This document shows positions 7,648 through 14,650 of a stretch of DNA of 64,000 nucleotides, piece by piece. Both the position numbers and the translations under genes were made by a program. The stretch is from Palsa-504 sp963769715 (GTDB taxonomy: Bacteria; Actinomycetota; Actinomycetes; Streptosporangiales; Streptosporangiaceae). The stretch spans positions 124,001 through 188,000 of the forward strand of contig CAVYNE010000005.1 of NCBI GenBank assembly GCA_963769715.1, given 5' to 3'. How positions within the stretch are numbered: the stretch's first letter is position 1; each line of letters begins with the position of its first letter. The notes under the pieces are model-generated. The model saw only the letters and a list, made by a program, of their open reading frames with translations. It had not been told where the DNA came from and did no database searches.

Positions 7648-8835
7648 ATGGAGATCGAGATCCGGCCGGAAGACCGGCCGTTTGCCGACGAGGTACGGAG
7701 CTGGCTGGATGAGCACCTGGTCGGCGAGTTCGCGGAGCACCGGGGCGTGGGCGGGCCGGACGACTCCGCGGCGTGGGATGTCCGGTTGCGGTGGGAAAAG
7801 GAACTGGCGGCGGGACGGTGGCTGGGGCTCACCTGGCCGGCGGAGTACGGCGGCCGCGGGGCGACGCTCGCCCAGGCGATCATCTTCGAGTACTTCTACG
7901 CCCGCGCCCAGGCGCCCTACCGCCTCGGTGTGCAGGGACAGGACCTGTTCGGCCCCACGTTGCTGATGTTCGGCACCCCGGAGCAGCAGGCCAGGTTCCT
8001 GCCGAAGATCCTGGCCGCCGAGGAGTTCTGGGGGCAGGGTTTCAGCGAGCCGGACGCCGGGTCCGACCTGGCCTCGGTACGTACTCAGGCCAGGCTCGAC
8101 GGCCAGGAGTGGGTGATCGACGGGCAGAAGATCTGGATGACCTTCGGCGCGTCGGCGGACTGGCTGTACGTGCTGTGCCGGACAGACCCGCAGTCCTCGC
8201 GGCACCACGGTCTTTCCCTGCTGATCGTGCCCGCCCGTCAGCCGGGCGTGCAGGTCCGGCCGATTACCAACATGCTGGGCGACGGCGAGTTCTGCGAGGT
8301 CTTCTTCACCGGCGCGCGGACCCGGGCCAACCTGGTCGTCGGCGTCCCGGGTGACGGCTGGAAGGTGGCCATGGCGGCGCTCGGCGTGGAGCGCGGCACC
8401 CTGCTGATGCCGCAGCAGCTCGGGTTCGAGCGGGAGGCGGAGCACGTGCTGGACCTGGCCCGGGCCCGGGCCAGCGCCGGAGCCAGCCTCGGCGGGCTCA
8501 GCCACCGGCTGGTCGACGCCTGGATCGCCGTCCGGCTGATGCGCGTCACCGCGCTGCGCACGATCGGCGAGCTGGTCGCGGGGCGCACGCCGGGGGCGCA
8601 GGCGGCCACCGCCAAGCTGTACGCCTCGGTCCAGCATCAGCGGCTGCTGGAGCTGGCCACCGAACTGCTCGCCGAGGAGGCGACCGTGACCGGTGACGGC
8701 TACGCGCTCGAGCCGCTGCCCCGGGCCTTCCTGCTGTCCCGGGCCGAGACCATCTACGGCGGCAGCAGCCAGATCCAGCGCAACATCATCGGCGAGCGGA
8801 TCCTCGGCCTACCCAGGGAACCCCGGCCCGCCTGA
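7648..8835 (+). CDS. Acyl-CoA dehydrogenase, probable catalytic subunit
   Basis: A 395-residue acyl-CoA dehydrogenase with GQGFSEPDAGSDLAS in the FAD/substrate domain and the C-terminal signature IYGGSSQIQRN...GERILGLPRE. The MCAD-type glutamate position is Gly (YGGS), but Glu248 in GVERGTLL lies where isovaleryl-CoA-type enzymes and ChsE2 carry their catalytic base. It is preceded by the non-catalytic-looking partner with a 2-base gap, so co-translation and complex formation are likely. Its C-terminal coding segment (8650-8750) has a degraded copy at 9609-9703. Confidence 0.9.
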   Translation: MEIEIRPEDRPFADEVRSWLDEHLVGEFAEHRGVGGPDDSAAWDVRLRWEKELAAGRWLGLTWPAEYGGRGATLAQAIIFEYFYARAQAPYRLGVQGQDLFGPTLLMFGTPEQQARFLPKILAAEEFWGQGFSEPDAGSDLASVRTQARLDGQEWVIDGQKIWMTFGASADWLYVLCRTDPQSSRHHGLSLLIVPARQPGVQVRPITNMLGDGEFCEVFFTGARTRANLVVGVPGDGWKVAMAALGVERGTLLMPQQLGFEREAEHVLDLARARASAGASLGGLSHRLVDAWIAVRLMRVTALRTIGELVAGRTPGAQAATAKLYASVQHQRLLELATELLAEEATVTGDGYALEPLPRAFLLSRAETIYGGSSQIQRNIIGERILGLPREPRPA

Positions 8836-8888
8836 TGCGCAGGCCCGGCTGTCCCTTCCCAGGGCCGGGCCGATAGCGCCGCACCGCT

Positions 8889-8906
8889 GGTATGGTATGT
8901 GGTATG
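8889..8906 (+). promoter_or_regulatory. Triple GGTATG repeat at antitoxin start
   Basis: GGTATG occurs at 8889-8894, 8894-8899 and 8901-8906; the last copy contains the ATG of the antitoxin. The spacing would suit an autoregulatory ribbon-helix-helix operator. A leaderless or near-leaderless transcript is possible since no ribosome site is seen. Confidence 0.35.
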
Positions 8907-9155
8907 GCGACGAAAAAGGTCACCGTCACGCTCGACGAGGCCCAGCTCGACCAGATCCGCTCCTTGGTGCAGGCCCGGACCATCCCGAGCGTATCCGGAT
9001 TCGTGCAGCACGCTGTCGCAGTCGCCCTGGACGACGTTGCGGGATGGGGTGCGATGCTCGCAGAGGCGTTGCGCCAGACCGGCGGTCCGCTGTCCGATGA
9101 TGAGCGTGTCTGGGCCGATGAGGTGCTCGGCACGAACACGCGCCCGGCGGCCTGA
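8904..9155 (+). CDS. Ribbon-helix-helix antitoxin (VapB-like)
   Basis: An 83-residue protein. The N-terminus MATKKVTVTLDEAQLDQIRS matches the ribbon-helix-helix beta-strand plus first helix; the remainder (SGFVQHAVAVALDDVAGW) supplies the second helix and a toxin-binding tail. The ATG at 8904 is favoured over 8892 because it places the KVTVTL strand at the N-terminus. Its stop overlaps the PIN toxin start by one base, the classic antitoxin-first order. It should repress its own operon and neutralise the ribonuclease. Confidence 0.82.
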   Translation: MATKKVTVTLDEAQLDQIRSLVQARTIPSVSGFVQHAVAVALDDVAGWGAMLAEALRQTGGPLSDDERVWADEVLGTNTRPAA

Positions 9156-9532
9156 TGCCGGGAGTCACCCTTGACGCTGGCGGTCTGATAGCCCTGGACC
9201 GGGACGATCGCCGCGTGGTGGTGCTCCTTGCCCGCGCGCGAGAGACAGGCACCCGGGTCACCGTGCCAGCCTCCGCGCTGGCCCAGGCCATCCGGCGGCC
9301 TGACCGGCAGGTCCGGCTTTCACGGCTGATCCGCCAGCCGACCACCGACGTCATCAGCCTAGGCCGGGTCGACGCGACGAACGTCGGCAGGCTGCTGGCC
9401 GCCAGCGGGACTTCCGACATCGCCGATGCCCACGTGGTGATCTGCGCCCGGCGCGCTGACCAGCCCGTCGTCACCTCAGATCCCGGTGACCTGCGCCAGC
9501 TTGACCCTACCCTCAAGCTGATCGCGCTATGA
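9155..9532 (+). CDS. PIN-domain ribonuclease toxin (VapC-like)
   Basis: A 125-residue PIN protein. The acidic residues are in TLDAGGLIALDR (Asp7), ASALAQAIRRPDR, SDIADAHVV (about 91-95) and TSDPGDL (about 110), the pattern of a metal-dependent ribonuclease. It overlaps the antitoxin by one base (TGATG). The pair is inserted between an intact acyl-CoA dehydrogenase gene and a degraded copy of that gene's 3' end, so its arrival may have come with a local duplication. Confidence 0.85.
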   Translation: MPGVTLDAGGLIALDRDDRRVVVLLARARETGTRVTVPASALAQAIRRPDRQVRLSRLIRQPTTDVISLGRVDATNVGRLLAASGTSDIADAHVVICARRADQPVVTSDPGDLRQLDPTLKLIAL

Positions 9533-9608
9533 CAGCCCGGCTGCCGAAGGCGAAGCACTCCCGCCAGCACAACCCGGTTCCTGTCACGACGGCAGGTCAC
9601 CGTCCGTA

Positions 9609-9703
9609 AGCTGGCCACCGAACTGCTCGCCGAGGAGAGGAGCAGTTCGGTGGCGGCTACGCGCTCGAGGCACTACAGCGGGCCATCCCGCTATCCCGGG
9701 CCG
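9609..9703 (+). pseudogene. Degraded copy of an acyl-CoA dehydrogenase 3' segment
   Basis: The first 29 bases (from 9609) are identical to 8651-8679 in the dehydrogenase upstream, then a 15-base block (GGCTACGCGCTCGAG at 9655-9669) and a TCCCGGGCCG block match again, with substitutions between. The fragment has lost its reading frame and lies after the toxin gene. It marks a partial duplication of the dehydrogenase tail around the toxin-antitoxin module. Confidence 0.8.
9614..9654. terminator. 15-bp perfect hairpin with 11-base loop
   Basis: GCCACCGAACTGCTC (9614-9628) pairs perfectly with GAGCAGTTCGGTGGC (9640-9654). It sits between the toxin stop and the convergent ABC permease stop and could act as a bidirectional terminator, although no T-run follows. 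In the parental copy at 8655-8700 the right arm is absent, so the palindrome was created here. Confidence 0.5.
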
Positions 9704-9733
9704 GTGCCTCCTGTGCTTGCATATCTGATGGCT

Positions 9734-10573
9734 TTATTCCCATCTGAAGTAGCGCCTGGCGATGAAGGCGAAGACCAGCGCGTACCCGGCCAGTACCAGC
9801 AGTGGCTCTGCGGGCGGGAACTGACCCTGCATCGAGTCCTGCATCGCTTCTACCGACGCCCCGAGCGGGGTGAAGTTGCTGATGTCCTGGAGGATGACCG
9901 GCATGAGCTCCCGCGGAAACCACAGGCCGGCGAAGAACAGCATGGGGTAGAGCGCCACGGCACCGATGGCGCGGGCGGCGGTCCCGCTCCGGGCGGCCGC
10001 CGCGATGCATAGCCCGATGGCGAAGAGCGCGGCGATCGACAGCACGATCGACAGCACCAGTCCGCCGGGGTTTTTCGGGGCTTCGAGCCCGAAGACCGTC
10101 ATGCTCACGACGACGAGGATGAGCAGCGAGGTCATGACGATGCAGAACTGGACGACGAGCTGGGCAGCCAGCACCCAGGACGGCGGCACCGGCGTAGTCG
10201 AAAGCCGGCGCAGGATCCCCTGGTCGCGATAGGAGACCAGCGGAAGCGGCAGGCTGTTGAGCCCGAGTATCGCGATCACGAAGGAAATGAGGATCGGGAC
10301 GTACACGTCGAACGCGGTCAGACCCCCGAGGCTGGCTTGGGTCTGATGGAAGGCAGGTATCTCGCCGAAGATGATCAGGAGCACCAGCGGAAGCGCGATG
10401 CCGCCGATCAAGCCGGCCGGCAGCCTCCAGGCGAGCCTGGCCTCGTTGAGGACGATCTTGCCGAACGCGGCGCGCGGTGCCGTTTTCGGCCGCAGCGTCT
10501 TCGAGATCGGGGTCTTCGAGATCGGGGTCTTCGAGAGCACGGCCTTGGGCCGCGGCAACGTGTGAGTATTCAT
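9734..10573 (-). CDS. ABC-2 type transporter permease (DrrB-like)
   Basis: A 279-residue membrane protein with about six hydrophobic segments and the ABC-2 family C-terminal motif (FAGLWFPRELMPVILQDISNFTPLGASVEAM). The N-terminus carries a short lysine-rich repeat, SKTPI twice, encoded by a 15-bp tandem repeat at 10500-10529. It overlaps the ATPase stop by 4 bases. The pair resembles daunorubicin-type drug or lipid exporters. The convergent upstream neighbour is the VapC-like toxin. Confidence 0.88.
   Translation of the reverse strand: MNTHTLPRPKAVLSKTPISKTPISKTLRPKTAPRAAFGKIVLNEARLAWRLPAGLIGGIALPLVLLIIFGEIPAFHQTQASLGGLTAFDVYVPILISFVIAILGLNSLPLPLVSYRDQGILRRLSTTPVPPSWVLAAQLVVQFCIVMTSLLILVVVSMTVFGLEAPKNPGGLVLSIVLSIAALFAIGLCIAAAARSGTAARAIGAVALYPMLFFAGLWFPRELMPVILQDISNFTPLGASVEAMQDSMQGQFPPAEPLLVLAGYALVFAFIARRYFRWE
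10500..10529. repeat. 15-bp tandem repeat (2 copies plus partial) in permease gene
   Basis: TTCGAGATCGGGGTC repeated exactly at 10500-10514 and 10515-10529, partial third copy following. Encodes the repeated SKTPI-type N-terminus in frame. Confidence 0.8.
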
Positions 10574-11502
10574 GCCAGGACTCCTTCCTCGTGCAGGTGC
10601 CGTCCGGTGAGCTTGACGAAGGCGTCTTCTAGAGTCGATGAATCAAGCTGCACGTCGCGGGCGGTCACGCCCGCCGTCGCTAGGGTGAGGATCACCGCGT
10701 TGACCAGCTCTCCGGTCCCGGTGACGACGACGCGCCGGCCGCTGCGGGCGACCGTGCGCACCTCGGGAAGCTCGCTCAGGAGACGCTCGTCGAAGGACGC
10801 GGAGGGCACGAACCGCATGGTCTTCCCGCCGCTGGCCCGTGCGGCCAGGCCGGCCGGGCTGTCGAGCGCGACGACACGGCCGGCGTCGATGAGGGCCACC
10901 CGGTCGCACAGCCGCTCGGCTTCCTCCATGAAGTGCGTCACCAGGAGGATCGTCACCCCGCGGGCGCGCACGCCCTCGATGAGGTCCCAGGTGTCGCGCC
11001 GGGCCTGCGGATCGAGCCCAGCCGTCATCTCGTCGAGCACGGCGATCTTCGGCCGGCCGATGAGGGCCAGCGCGATGGACAGCCGCTGGCGCTGGCCACC
11101 GGACAGGGACCGGTAGTAGTCCTTGAGCTTCCCGGCCAGACCGAGCGCGTCGATGAACTCCCCGACGTCGGCCGGCTCGCGGTAGAAGGACCGGTAGAGG
11201 TCGAGGATCTCCCCGACCCGCAGCTTGGCCGGCAGCGCGCTCTCCTGGAGTTGTGCGCCCACGATCAGATGCAGATCCTCCCGGTCGTGGCCCGGATCCA
11301 GACCCAGCACGCGGATCGATCCCGCATCTGGTGACCGGAGGCCCAGCACGCACTCGACCGTGGTGGTCTTGCCCGCACCGTTCGGCCCCAGGACGCCGAA
11401 GATCTCGCCCTCCGCGACCGAGAACGACACGTCGTCGACCGCGACGACCGCTCCGTAGGCCTTGCGCAGATGCGCGATCTCGACCGCAGCCTGCGTATTC
11501 AT
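10570..11502 (-). CDS. ABC transporter ATP-binding protein (DrrA-like)
   Basis: A 310-residue ATPase with Walker A GPNGAGKTT at residues 39-47, signature LSGGQRQRLSIALAL, Walker B IAVLDEM, and a C-terminal extension (STLEDAFVKLTGRHL) characteristic of DrrA-type exporters. The Walker B acidic triplet ends in Met instead of Pro (LDEMTAGLD), which is common in this subgroup. The start at 11502 has a GGAGGGA site; an in-frame start at 11544 would include promoter sequence. It forms an operon with the permease and is transcribed from the AT-rich region at about 11530-11560. Confidence 0.92.
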   Translation of the reverse strand: MNTQAAVEIAHLRKAYGAVVAVDDVSFSVAEGEIFGVLGPNGAGKTTTVECVLGLRSPDAGSIRVLGLDPGHDREDLHLIVGAQLQESALPAKLRVGEILDLYRSFYREPADVGEFIDALGLAGKLKDYYRSLSGGQRQRLSIALALIGRPKIAVLDEMTAGLDPQARRDTWDLIEGVRARGVTILLVTHFMEEAERLCDRVALIDAGRVVALDSPAGLAARASGGKTMRFVPSASFDERLLSELPEVRTVARSGRRVVVTGTGELVNAVILTLATAGVTARDVQLDSSTLEDAFVKLTGRHLHEEGVLA

Positions 11503-11579
11503 GGTCCCTCCTCTGCTAGCGGACCGATAACACAAGCTTATCATAGTGATATCTATTTTTCAAGAGAGCTTCTGCGGTG

Positions 11580-11867
11580 GATCCCGCTGTGGTTCGGCCC
11601 ACCTCTAGCAGCGCCCCCTCATCGCCCGGTGGCGGGCACTGGCGCTGCCGGAGCCGGAGCACGGCGCGGACGCGCACCCAGCAGCCGCCGTGCTTCCGCG
11701 ACGCCGGACCCTGGCCCGGTGCCAAGGGTCAGCACGGCGCCGGCGTGCATGGGAGCGGGACCCACGTCCGTGGCGAGCTGCATCAGGTCGGCTGGCCTGG
11801 CCCCGTCTACCGGCGGCGCCGTCGCGCTGCGAGCCGCTCCGCCCGCTGCTTGATGCCCAGCAGGCAC
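11580..11867 (-). pseudogene. Remnant of a wax ester synthase/diacylglycerol acyltransferase (WS/DGAT) N-terminus
   Basis: Minus-strand translation from about 11840 reads DLMQLATDVGPAPMHAGAVL, typical of WS/DGAT N-termini (PMHVGAL motif), then VAEARRLLGARPRR. The expected continuation (VRAVLRLRQR) is found in another frame from about 11665, so a frameshift has occurred, and the gene ends after about 90 residues without the HHxxxDG acyltransferase motif. It is therefore a truncated, inactive fragment. It overlaps the 3' end of the SRPBCC gene. Confidence 0.65.
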
Positions 11868-12426
11868 TTGCGCATCATGAACGGGTCACCGATCTCCATC
11901 AAGATCAACTCGGTCACGATGGCAGGCCTGGTCCACCGGTACCGGCCGCGCATCCGGCTGATCAGCCGGGTGCACTCCGGGCCAGGCTCGAGCAGCCACA
12001 GCCAGGTGCCGCCGCCCTTCTCCCACAACATCATCGTGCTGGGCTCCAGCCGCGTGACCCGAAACGCCGTGTACGGCGTTGCCTTGCCGCTCATCGGCAC
12101 CCAGTCGCCGACGGCGAGCTGCTGGAACTGGGGAAGGATTTCCTCGGCGCTGGGCCGGCCGAGGTTGTCCAGCAGGTCGTGCTGTAAAAGCCCGCACGGT
12201 TCCAGCCCCACTGCACCAGCCAGGGCCAGACCTCCCCGGGTCGCGCAGCGATGGTGACGGCCCGGGTGGCGTTCAGCTGCGGCCGCTGGCAGATGTCGTC
12301 ACCGGCCAGTGGCCGCGTGGCTTCGTCGCGCGTGGCACCCCAGGAGAACAGCCGGGGACGAATCCAGCGAAGGTACCCAGAAACCGCCATCGCGAGGGCT
12401 GCGCTGACCGCTGCCGTCCCTTTCAT
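11807..12426 (-). pseudogene. SRPBCC (polyketide cyclase-like) family gene with one frameshift
   Basis: The N-terminal half (from ATG at 12426, MKGTAAVSAALAMAVSGY..., ending AGFYS) and the C-terminal half (DLLDNLGRPSAEEILPQF...) are in different frames. Inserting one base near 12180/12181 restores the family sequence AGFYSYDLLDNLGR, giving about 205 residues with an N-terminal hydrophobic anchor and a START-like SRPBCC domain that binds hydrophobic ligands. Apart from this lesion the coding looks well conserved, so a sequencing error is possible. The 3' end overlaps the WS/DGAT remnant. Confidence 0.72.
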
Positions 12427-12572
12427 GCCGGGGCGCCGATGCTGACCGCCGGGACCAGTATGGGGCGATCGTGCCAGCATGCTGCAAGCGGACGGATCTG
12501 GTCCTGGCCAGCTCGGCGGCCTTCGACCCCCGCGCAGAAAGGCATTTGCTGCTCCTTGGGTGCCGGTGCCCG

Positions 12573-12902
12573 CTAGCCCGCAGCCCGGTTAAGCTCGCGC
12601 TGCAGGTAGCCGACCAACACCATCGCGATCAGCGCCCAGGCCATGCCGATGAAAATGCCGGCGGAAACAGCCGCCGGCGACGTCGCCACCCAGGCACCTG
12701 CGCCTACCGCCGCCACGGCAGCGATGGTCACCGCCGCGTACGGGTTCACCGTGCTGACCACCCCGGTGCGGCGCTCGGCCGCCCCGATCATGGTCGCGGT
12801 GCGGTACACCGACCGGAAGGGCGGCACCACGGCAAGCCAGCCGACCGTCACCGCCGCCAGCGCCCGCCACGGGTGAGCGGGCTGACCGGCTGCAATAGTC
12901 AT
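12573..12902 (-). CDS. Small membrane protein, four predicted hydrophobic stretches
   Basis: A 109-residue protein starting MTIAAGQPAHPW. Hydrophobic stretches lie at about residues 14-28, 56-72, 76-92 and 88-99. No family is recognised. An open frame extending far upstream (to 13463) is the shadow of the decayed dehydrogenase and toxin genes and is rejected. The start codon follows directly on the end of the acyl-CoA dehydrogenase remnant. Function unknown. Confidence 0.55.
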   Translation of the reverse strand: MTIAAGQPAHPWRALAAVTVGWLAVVPPFRSVYRTATMIGAAERRTGVVSTVNPYAAVTIAAVAAVGAGAWVATSPAAVSAGIFIGMAWALIAMVLVGYLQRELNRAAG

Positions 12903-13125
12903 CTCGATCGCCTCCCGCCCGAGCCGACGAGCACGTCCGCTGATGGTTCTGCGGGCCGGCTCGATGCTGGACCTCCGAACCCCACTCTCCCTCCGCAACC
13001 CCGCCGCAGTAGAGGCAGAAGGCCCGGCGCAAGCCAGCCAAAAGTCCCGCCCAGCGGCCCGCGGCCTTCCGGCACCAGCCCGTCCAGGCCACCGATGTCC
13101 AGGGCCGGCTCGGTCGCGGCCACGT
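12903..13125 (-). pseudogene. Decayed acyl-CoA dehydrogenase C-terminus
   Basis: On the minus strand, VAATEPALDIGGLDGLVPEGRGPL is read from about 13125, closely matching residues of the intact dehydrogenase at 14643-15926 (VAATELALDIQGLAGLVPAGRG). Further on, in other frames, pieces such as TISGRARRLGREA align with the usual C-terminal end. At least two frameshifts and loss of the first 300 or so residues leave only a relic. It borders the Phd/RelE-like toxin-antitoxin pair. Confidence 0.7.
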
Positions 13126-13207
13126 GGTACCCGTCTTTGCCCTACTGAACGGGACGTACTGGAGCGCGGCCGGTGAGACACGCCTCGACTGGGATCGGGC
13201 TGCCTTG

Positions 13208-13480
13208 TCAGGGCATCGCCCGGTGGATCTCCCGGCGATGCCCCACCCCCACGACCAGGATGACGAGATGCCCGTCCATGACCTCGTAGATGACCCTGTA
13301 GTCCCCGACGCGAAGCCGGTAACGGTCGTCGTATCCGGAGAGCCTCCTGACGTTGGCATCCGGGCGTCGCGGGTCGTCCCCCAGCGGCGTCAGCGCCCGC
13401 AAGATCGTAAGCGCGGCGGGCTGGGGGATGACCCGCAGCTGCCCGACGGCACGCTCCCGCCACCGGAACGCGTACTTCAC
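13208..13480 (-). CDS. RelE/ParE-family toxin
   Basis: A 90-residue protein with the RelE fold signature: MKYAFRWRERAVGQLRVIP, a central RRLSGYDDRYRLRVGDYRVIYEV, and a basic C-terminal HRREIHR. These match mRNA interferases that cleave at the ribosome A site. It begins 4 bases inside the antitoxin's 3' end (ATGA-type overlap at 13477-13480). Size is normal for the family. Confidence 0.88.
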   Translation of the reverse strand: MKYAFRWRERAVGQLRVIPQPAALTILRALTPLGDDPRRPDANVRRLSGYDDRYRLRVGDYRVIYEVMDGHLVILVVGVGHRREIHRAMP

Positions 13481-13764
13481 GCGGCGCCCGTGCCGGGCTC
13501 TTCCTCGAAGATCACGGCGACGACCTCGGACATGCTGTAAGTCGGCGAGTCGGGATTCTCTGCCAGGTCACGGTCGGCTTCCCTGGCGAAGTACCGGTCG
13601 ATGGCCTCTTCGAGGGCGTTGAAGTCCTCGATGGGGACGACGGCGGCCACGGCCTGGCCGTTGCGCGTGATGATGGTAGGCGTTCCGTCCTGGGCTCGCG
13701 TGATGACCTCGGCGAAGTGCGCGCGGGCGTCCCGGACGCTTAGCTGAGTCTGGCTGTCGTCCAT
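13477..13764 (-). CDS. Phd/YefM-family antitoxin
   Basis: A 95-residue antitoxin beginning MDDSQTQLSVRDARAHFAEVI, the Phd/YefM DNA-binding N-terminus, followed by a flexible acidic tail (EDFNALEEAIDRYF...) that would wrap the RelE-like toxin. The start at 13764 is chosen over 13809 because the upstream residues overlap the GTGTAC repeats of the presumed operator and do not resemble the family. Confidence 0.88.
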   Translation of the reverse strand: MDDSQTQLSVRDARAHFAEVITRAQDGTPTIITRNGQAVAAVVPIEDFNALEEAIDRYFAREADRDLAENPDSPTYSMSEVVAVIFEEEPGTGAA

Positions 13765-13771
13765 GCCAGTG

Positions 13772-13826
13772 GTGTACCTGAAATTGTGTACACGCAAGGG
13801 TCCGCCCATACGCGCAGGTGGTGTAC
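13772..13826. promoter_or_regulatory. GTGTAC repeats, probable antitoxin operator
   Basis: GTGTAC occurs at 13772-13777, 13786-13791 and 13821-13826; the second is extended to the palindrome GTGTACAC. The first two flank a short AT-rich core directly upstream of the antitoxin ATG, as expected for Phd/YefM autoregulation. Confidence 0.55.
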
Positions 13827-13876
13827 TTGACCGCCCCCCGCTTATGCCGAGTTCATGGGGTCTGTGATACCAGGGC

Positions 13877-14650
13877 CTAGTTGCGCATGTAGGCGCCGGC
13901 GGCCACGTTGAGGATTTCGCCGGTGATGTAGGCGGCCCGGTCCGAGGCGAGGAAGGCCACCGCCTCGGCGATGTCGGCCGGGCCGGGCAGGTCGCCGAGG
14001 GGCCCGACAGTGCCTGGCATCCGGGCCAGCAACTCCGCGTTGTCTTCGGCGAACTTGGTGCCCTTGACCACGCCCATGGACAGGTAGACGGCGCGGATCC
14101 GGTGCGGGCCGCCCTCGTGGGCGAGCCCCCGGGTGAGCGCGGACAGGCCGCCCTTGGACGCCGCGTACGGCGCCTCGATGCCGCCGCCGCCGACGTCGGG
14201 CGCGTAGCTGCCCACGTTCACGATCACGCCGCCGCCCGCGTCGCGCATCAGCGGCATCGTGCGGCGGCACAGGTACCACGGGCCGGTGAGGTTGACCCGG
14301 ACCACCCGGTCCCAGTCGGCCGGGTCGTAGCCGAAGATGCTGCCGACGACGTTCACCGCCGCGTTGTTGACCAGGATCTGCACCGGGCCCAGCGATATGG
14401 TGACGGCGTTCACGACGGCGTCGATCTGGTCCCGGTCACCGGCGTCCAGCGGGTAGCCGACCACGGTGGCCGCCGGGTAGTCGGCGGCGATCGCCGCGGT
14501 CACCTTCTCGGTGCGGCCCGGGTGGATGTCGGTCACCACCACGCGCGCGCCGCCCGCGGCCAGCCGCCGCGCGACCGCCTGCCCGATGCCCTGACCGGCG
14601 GCCGCCGTCACCAGCGCGACCCGGCCGCCGAACTCCCCCGGATCAAGCAT
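13877..14650 (-). CDS. Short-chain dehydrogenase/reductase (SDR)
   Basis: A 257-residue classical SDR: cofactor segment ALVTAAAGQGIG (a TGxxxGxG variant in which the first glycine is Ala), NNAA at about residue 95, a catalytic Ser in NVGSYAPD and Tyr-x3-Lys in YAASK. It most likely oxidises a 3-hydroxyacyl-CoA or reduces a keto intermediate in the acyl-CoA pathway. Its start overlaps the acyl-CoA dehydrogenase stop by 8 bases, so the two form an operon read leftwards from the divergent promoter near 16000. Confidence 0.88.
   Translation of the reverse strand: MLDPGEFGGRVALVTAAAGQGIGQAVARRLAAGGARVVVTDIHPGRTEKVTAAIAADYPAATVVGYPLDAGDRDQIDAVVNAVTISLGPVQILVNNAAVNVVGSIFGYDPADWDRVVRVNLTGPWYLCRRTMPLMRDAGGGVIVNVGSYAPDVGGGGIEAPYAASKGGLSALTRGLAHEGGPHRIRAVYLSMGVVKGTKFAEDNAELLARMPGTVGPLGDLPGPADIAEAVAFLASDRAAYITGEILNVAAGAYMRN

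Noticed and set aside
12573..13463. 296-residue protein
   Set aside because: Upstream of 12902 it overlaps the toxin gene and a dehydrogenase relic on the same strand in a non-native frame.
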